Part shown: in pieces, positions 32,163-36,207 of the stretch
Position numbering within the stretch: the stretch's first letter is position 1
Layout: each line of letters begins with the position of its first letter
From: CAWBCI01 sp963787195
GTDB lineage: Bacteria; Bacteroidota; Bacteroidia; Bacteroidales; JAGOPY01
Direction: 5' to 3'
Assembly: GCA_963787195.1 (NCBI GenBank)
Contig: CAWBCI010000062.1
Span: 1 to 36,207, forward strand
DNA: 36,207 nucleotides
Translations under genes and position numbers: made by a program
The notes under the pieces: model-generated
Database searches by the model: none
What the model saw: only the letters and a program-made list of their open reading frames with translations
Told to the model about the DNA's origin: nothing

Positions 32163-34007
32163 ATGAAAAAAATATTCACGATAATAAGTCTGTCCCTCCT
32201 GAGTTGTAGTGTGAGTTTGTGTTTTTCGTCGGAAAGCCGGAACCGGATTTCAATTCCGGCCGGTTTTAGTGCAAAAGCTTATGGCATTCACGTCTTTATG
32301 CACTGGCATGCAAATCCGGAGACTGAGCTCACTGGCTATGAGGTATGGCGCTCACAGGATGCAGGAACTAACTGGGAAAAGGCTGCTACTCTATCAAGAT
32401 CAGATACCAATTATACCGATATAGTAAAAGACCTGGGTTTGAACCTTGACCTGGTTTATAAAATGAGGGCAAAGGATAATAACAGCCAGTTTTCAGATTA
32501 TACGGATACAGTCAATGTATACACCCATGAACTCACAGATGATGAACTTCTGGATATGGTGGAAGAAGCAACTTTCCGCTATTTCTGGGACTTTGCCCAT
32601 CCGGGTTCGGGACTTGCCAGGGAACGCAACACCTCCGGGGATATAGTTACTTCAGGCGGTTCCGGATTTGGTGTAATGGCTATCCTGGTTGGAATAGAAA
32701 GAGGCTATATCACCCGTGAGCAAGGGGTACAGAGGATGAATAAGATACTTGATTTCCTGGCAATTGCCAACCGTTTTCACGGCGCCTGGCCACACTGGAT
32801 GAACGGGTATTCCGGAACGGTCGTTCCTTTCAGCCAGCAGGATGACGGAGGCGACCTTGTAGAAACAGCTTACCTGGTCCAGGGTTTGCTTGCAGCGCGC
32901 CAGTATTTCAACTTGTCGACTCCCGAAGAACAAGCCATCGTACAGAAAGTCACCACACTTTGGGAAGGAGTGGAATGGGACTGGTACAGGCAGAATGACA
33001 GTAATGCTTTATATTGGCATTGGTCACCTGATTATGGCTGGGCCATGAATATGCCCATCCGGGGATGGAATGAAACCATGATCACCTATATCCTTGCAAT
33101 AGCTTCCCCGACTCACGGAGTTCCGGCTTCACTCTGGGAAAGCGGCTGGGCCGGTTCTTCTTCTTATACCAATGGCAATACTTTTTATGGAATCCCGCTT
33201 GAACTGGGCCCAAACTTCGGCGGTCCCCTTTTCTTTGCACACTATTCCTTCCTTGGATTTGATCCCCGGAATAAGAAAGATCAATATGCCAATTATTTCA
33301 TACAAAATTTACATCATACCCAGATAAACAGGCAATATTGCATTCATAACCCAAAAGCCTTTGAAGGTTACAGCGATTCCTGCTGGGGGCTTACTGCCAG
33401 CGATGATCCTACTTACGGTTACCTGGCCCATGAACCTTTCACCAATGACAACGGAACCATCACGCCCAGTGCGGCTTTGAGTTCTATCGTTTACACACCT
33501 GAATATTCTTTGAAAGTTCTGAAGCATTTTTATTACGATTTAGGGGACAAAATATGGGGGAATATGGGATTTTATGATGCCTTCAATCAAAAACTCAACT
33601 GGTACACTAATTCATATCTCGCAATTGACCAGGGACCTATTATTGACATGATTGAGAATTACCGGACGGGTTTGCTCTGGAACCTCTTCATGTCGAATCC
33701 GGAAATACAACCAGCCCTGGATAGTATTGGTTTTGTTTATGATTCCACCAGTTTCATCAATGAAAATCATCAGCCTTCATTAACATTCAACATATATCCA
33801 AATCCGGCGAGAGATTTCATAATGGTATCAGGAAATAATAACTATGACCGATTGCTTGTAATAGATTTCCAGGGAAAGAAAATATTGGAGCAGACTAATC
33901 TGATGGAGGGAACAAAAATCAATATTGCTGCACTTCCGAAGGGAATATACCTGATCCGCCTGTTCAAAAACGGCGTTCCGGGAAGCCGGAAATTTGTGAA
34001 ATACTAA
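32163..34007 (+). CDS. Secreted glycoamylase-family (PF10091, GH144-like) hydrolase with FN3 and T9SS domains
   Basis: 614 residues. A signal peptide (MKKIFTIISLSLLSCSVSLC) is followed by an FN3 domain (about 30-123: ISIPAGFSAKAYGIHVFMHW ... TGYEVWRSQDAGTNWEKA). The hydrolase domain spans about 125-525: MVEEATFRYFWDFAHPGSG, GSGFGVMAILVGIERGYITR, VEWDWYRQNDSNALYWHW, RGWNETMITYILAIASPTHG, GYSDSCWGLTASDDPTYGYL, and AIDQGPIIDMIENYRTGLLW. The tail is a type A T9SS sorting domain (SLTFNIYPNPARDFIMV ... GIYLIRLFKNGVPGSRKFVKY). It shares motif order with the lipoprotein enzyme at 24509-25915 and is probably the extracellular endo-acting partner. Substrate unproven; beta-1,2-glucan is the family-based guess. 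Confidence 0.88.
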   Translation: MKKIFTIISLSLLSCSVSLCFSSESRNRISIPAGFSAKAYGIHVFMHWHANPETELTGYEVWRSQDAGTNWEKAATLSRSDTNYTDIVKDLGLNLDLVYKMRAKDNNSQFSDYTDTVNVYTHELTDDELLDMVEEATFRYFWDFAHPGSGLARERNTSGDIVTSGGSGFGVMAILVGIERGYITREQGVQRMNKILDFLAIANRFHGAWPHWMNGYSGTVVPFSQQDDGGDLVETAYLVQGLLAARQYFNLSTPEEQAIVQKVTTLWEGVEWDWYRQNDSNALYWHWSPDYGWAMNMPIRGWNETMITYILAIASPTHGVPASLWESGWAGSSSYTNGNTFYGIPLELGPNFGGPLFFAHYSFLGFDPRNKKDQYANYFIQNLHHTQINRQYCIHNPKAFEGYSDSCWGLTASDDPTYGYLAHEPFTNDNGTITPSAALSSIVYTPEYSLKVLKHFYYDLGDKIWGNMGFYDAFNQKLNWYTNSYLAIDQGPIIDMIENYRTGLLWNLFMSNPEIQPALDSIGFVYDSTSFINENHQPSLTFNIYPNPARDFIMVSGNNNYDRLLVIDFQGKKILEQTNLMEGTKINIAALPKGIYLIRLFKNGVPGSRKFVKY

Positions 34008-34044
34008 AACTTAATGATTACAGTATTTTTTGATTCAGCCGGGA

Positions 34045-34083
34045 TGCGTCCGACGCAATACTCCTCACAATTTTGTACTTTTG
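34045..34083 (+). promoter_or_regulatory. sufE promoter with overlapping palindrome
   Basis: TACTTTTG at 34076-34083 fits TAnnTTTG exactly, 16 bp before the sufE ATG. A 13-bp perfect palindrome TGCGTCCGACGCA (34045-34057) covers the place where a -33 box would be and could be an operator. It shows that sufE and the SufT-like gene do not depend on the upstream suf promoter. Confidence 0.5.
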
Positions 34084-34099
34084 TCGGTCTTAATTATTT

Positions 34100-34528
34100 A
34101 TGATGAAAATAGAAGAGATACAGCAGCAAATAATCGGGGAGTTTACGGGATTCGACGACTGGATGGACAAATACAATTACCTGATAGAGATCGGAAAGGA
34201 ACTGAAGACAATTGATCCCAAATATAAAGTCCAGAATAATCTGATTTCCGGTTGCCAGTCGAGGGTATGGCTTCATGCTGAATTCGTTGACGGAAAAATA
34301 CATTTTTCGGCTGACAGCGATGCCGTAATTACCAGAGGATTGATAAGTCTTCTGATTCGTGTCCTGGATGGAAAGACACCGGAAGAGATACTGGATGCAA
34401 ATATGGATTTTATCCAGCAAATAGGCCTGAATGAGCATCTCTCCCCTACCCGGTCAAACGGTCTGATGTCGATGATCAAACAAATTAAATTATATGCCCT
34501 GGCATTTAAAGCGAAGATGAAGGGCTAA
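34100..34528 (+). CDS. sufE: Cysteine desulfuration protein SufE
   Basis: 142 residues, normal for SufE. It accepts persulfide sulfur from SufS and passes it to SufBC2D. The acceptor cysteine C52 is in LISGCQSRVWLHAE, the defining loop; FTGFDDWMDKYNYLIEIGKE precedes it, and GLISLLIRVLDGKTPEEILD and IGLNEHLSPTRSNGLMSMIK follow in family order. An ATG at 34103 is an alternative start one codon later. It is separated from sufS by the glycan-use locus but remains next to a SufT-like gene, as in standard Bacteroidota suf clusters. Confidence 0.96.
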   Translation: MMKIEEIQQQIIGEFTGFDDWMDKYNYLIEIGKELKTIDPKYKVQNNLISGCQSRVWLHAEFVDGKIHFSADSDAVITRGLISLLIRVLDGKTPEEILDANMDFIQQIGLNEHLSPTRSNGLMSMIKQIKLYALAFKAKMKG

Positions 34529-34553
34529 TGCCGGAGACTTAAAAAATTCAAAA

Positions 34554-34880
34554 ATGGAAGATTTAGCAATTCAAAAGAAGGAGCTGGAAGAAAAGATCAT
34601 AGAACAGCTAAAATCTGTTTATGACCCTGAGATCCCGATTAATATATATGAGATAGGTTTGATTTATGAGATCCATGTTGAAGATGATTTCAGTGTGAAG
34701 ATCGTAATGACATTAACTACCCCGAATTGCCCGGTAGCCGAGAGCCTTCCTGAAGAAGTCAGGCAAAGGGTACTCATGGTAGAAGGCGTAAAATCCCTTG
34801 ACCTGGAACTTACCTTTGAGCCTCCATGGACCATGGAGATGCTAACCGATGAAGCCCGCCTGGAGCTGGGCATTGACTGA
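34554..34880 (+). CDS. MIP18/DUF59 family Fe-S assembly protein, SufT-like
   Basis: 108 residues. It shows VYDPEIPINIYEIGLIYEIH (about 21-40), the MIP18-family signature, the metal- or cluster-site cysteine in MTLTTPNCPVAESLPEEV, and the closing SLDLELTFEPPWTMEMLTDE. Proteins of this family (SufT, PaaD-like, human CIAO2) help maturation or delivery of Fe-S clusters. It starts 25 bp after sufE on the same strand, so the two form a unit. It is the last member of the split suf cluster. Confidence 0.93.
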   Translation: MEDLAIQKKELEEKIIEQLKSVYDPEIPINIYEIGLIYEIHVEDDFSVKIVMTLTTPNCPVAESLPEEVRQRVLMVEGVKSLDLELTFEPPWTMEMLTDEARLELGID

Positions 34881-34906
34881 CCGGCATTGAACTCTGCCCA
34901 GCCGGT
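34880..34906 (+). terminator. Weak hairpin after the SufT-like gene
   Basis: Stem ACCGGC (34880-34885) and GCCGGT (34901-34906), 6 bp, loop 15 nt, followed by TT then A-rich sequence. The T tract is poor, so termination may be partial. Confidence 0.3.
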
Positions 34907-34932
34907 TTAAAAAAAAGGCATTATTATTTTTT

Positions 34933-34940
34933 TACATTTG
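34933..34940 (+). promoter_or_regulatory. -7 promoter element of dxs
   Basis: TACATTTG fits TAnnTTTG exactly and ends 18 bp before the dxs ATG, the same spacing as for serS, thiL and sufE. Confidence 0.55.
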
Positions 34941-34958
34941 TGAAATCAATATAAGAAA

Positions 34959-36207
34959 ATGGCAGCCACTCCCGGACCTATACTGAACCGCATCGATTCC
35001 CCGCTTGATCTGAGAAAACTCGGGGAAGATGAACTTCCACTACTATGCCAGGAGATCCGCAACTACATTATCGAAGTCACTTCCGGAAATCCCGGCCATG
35101 TTGGCTCCAGCCTGGGAGCCGTGGAACTGGCCGTTGCCATACATTATGTTTTCGATACCCCGAACGATAAACTTATATGGGATGTAGGCCACCAGGCTTA
35201 TGCCCACAAGATCATTACAGGCCGCCGCGATCTCTTTCATACCAACCGCATGTACAAAGGTATCAGTGGCTTTCCCCGGATAAGTGAAAGTGAATACGAC
35301 GCTTTCGGGACAGGACATTCATCCACCTCTATTTCGGCTGCAATTGGTATGGCCGTTGCTTCCCAAATCCTGGAAAACAACGGTAGGCATCATATTGCTG
35401 TGATCGGTGACGGCTCCATAGCTGCCGGTATGGCCATGGAAGCCATGAATAACGCAGGAGTACATAATCCAAACCTCCTGGTTATTTTGAATGATAACGG
35501 TATTTCGATAGACCGGAATGTAGGCGCTCTGAGTGAATACCTTGCCCATATAGTCACTTCAAAAACCTATAATAAATTGAGGGACAAGATTTGGCAGGTT
35601 TTGGGAGGAGGCACCAAATACGGGAAGAATACGCGTGCCCTGGTGAAACAATTGGGGAACGCGGTCAAAACTACCCTGCTGACCGAAAGTAACCTGTTCG
35701 AATCCTTTAATTTCCGTTACTTCGGTCCGATAGACGGGCACGATGTGGGCCTGCTGGTAAAGCTTTTAGCTGACCTCAAGAATATTCCCGGACCTAAGCT
35801 GTTGCATGTGATGACCAAAAAAGGCAAGGGATTCAGAAAAGCGGAGGAAGACCAGATACGCTTTCATTCGCCGGGACTTTTCAATAAAGAAACCGGAGAA
35901 AGTGTAGAAGTTGAATGTACCGAAAAACCGGCCCCCAAATTCCAGACTGTCTTCGGCAGGACCATAGTGGAACTGGCTGAGATGAATAAACTGATAGTCG
36001 GTGTGACGCCCGCCATGCCAACCGGCTCTTCCCTGAATATCATGATGGAGAAAATGCCCGACCGGGCCTTTGATGTGGGGATAGCCGAACAGCATGCAGT
36101 GACTTTCTCGGCTGGCATGGCCGCACAGGGCCTGGTGCCTTTCTGTAATATATATTCCACTTTCATGCAGAGGGCTTATGACCAGGTGATCCACGATGTG
36201 GCCCTTC
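34959..36207 (+). CDS. dxs: 1-deoxy-D-xylulose-5-phosphate synthase (3' end off the window)
   Basis: 416 residues are visible from the ATG at 34959 (MAATPGPILNRIDSPLDLRK); the frame runs open off the right edge. DXS condenses pyruvate and glyceraldehyde 3-phosphate with thiamine diphosphate, the first step of the MEP isoprenoid pathway. Seen are SGNPGHVGSSLGAVELAVAI, IWDVGHQAYAHKIITGRR, GISGFPRISESEYDAFGTGH, the ThDP-binding VIGDGSIAAGMAMEAMNNAG with ILNDNGISIDRN, FGPIDGHDVGLLVKLL, and the start of the pyrimidine-binding domain with VGIAEQHAVTFSAGMA, whose glutamate activates the cofactor. The missing part is the rest of the transketolase-like middle and C-terminal domains. Confidence 0.96.
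   Translation, partial: MAATPGPILNRIDSPLDLRKLGEDELPLLCQEIRNYIIEVTSGNPGHVGSSLGAVELAVAIHYVFDTPNDKLIWDVGHQAYAHKIITGRRDLFHTNRMYKGISGFPRISESEYDAFGTGHSSTSISAAIGMAVASQILENNGRHHIAVIGDGSIAAGMAMEAMNNAGVHNPNLLVILNDNGISIDRNVGALSEYLAHIVTSKTYNKLRDKIWQVLGGGTKYGKNTRALVKQLGNAVKTTLLTESNLFESFNFRYFGPIDGHDVGLLVKLLADLKNIPGPKLLHVMTKKGKGFRKAEEDQIRFHSPGLFNKETGESVEVECTEKPAPKFQTVFGRTIVELAEMNKLIVGVTPAMPTGSSLNIMMEKMPDRAFDVGIAEQHAVTFSAGMAAQGLVPFCNIYSTFMQRAYDQVIHDVAL

Noticed and set aside
1..36207. tRNA, rRNA, riboswitch, insertion sequence or prophage genes
   Set aside because: None recognised by eye. In particular no TPP riboswitch motif was found upstream of thiL; a covariance-model search was not possible here.

Overview
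The window comes from a member of the Bacteroidota, most likely Bacteroidales or Marinilabiliales-like, though the lineage is inferred from gene content only. The support is a SusC/SusD pair, type IX secretion (T9SS) C-terminal sorting domains, CKKD-type lipoproteins, a GEVED-type adhesin, a sufBCDS cluster without sufA or regulators, and repeated TAnnTTTG (-7) promoter elements in front of housekeeping genes.

Layout. 1-1976 (minus) is the N-terminal part of a large secreted multidomain adhesin that runs off the left edge. 1977-2619 has no intact gene but holds a decayed C-terminal piece of an EamA/DMT transporter and the rplU promoter. 2620-7482 (plus) is a housekeeping block: rplU, rpmA, serS, an exported TPR protein and rsmA. 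7634-14332 (minus) holds two large secreted sortilin-like beta-propeller proteins (one with a T9SS tail, one broken by frameshifts) and a small exported protein of unknown function; a REP-like multi-hairpin element lies between them. 14593-17529 (plus) is thiL-uvrC. Then come dodecin (minus) and a CPA2 cation/proton antiporter (plus).

19360-34880 is the most interesting part. sufB, sufC, sufD and sufS are followed not by sufE but by a complete glycan-use locus of about 9.5 kb, and only then by sufE and a SufT-like MIP18 gene. The locus has two glycoamylase-fold (PF10091; GH144-like) enzymes flanking an oppositely oriented susC-susD-LamG lipoprotein operon. It looks inserted into an ancestral sufBCDSE-T cluster. 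The likely mode of action is surface hydrolysis of a glucan (beta-1,2-glucan is a family-based guess), capture by the LamG lipoprotein and SusD, and import through SusC. The window ends inside dxs (plus).

Four single-base frame breaks were found: one in sufD, one in susC and two in the second propeller gene. All four are repaired by removing one base, and total gene lengths then become whole codon numbers. Because sufD is a conserved core gene, consensus insertion errors are at least as likely as real gene decay. No rRNA, tRNA, CRISPR array, insertion sequence or phage gene was recognised, and no clearly new defence or mobile system is visible.
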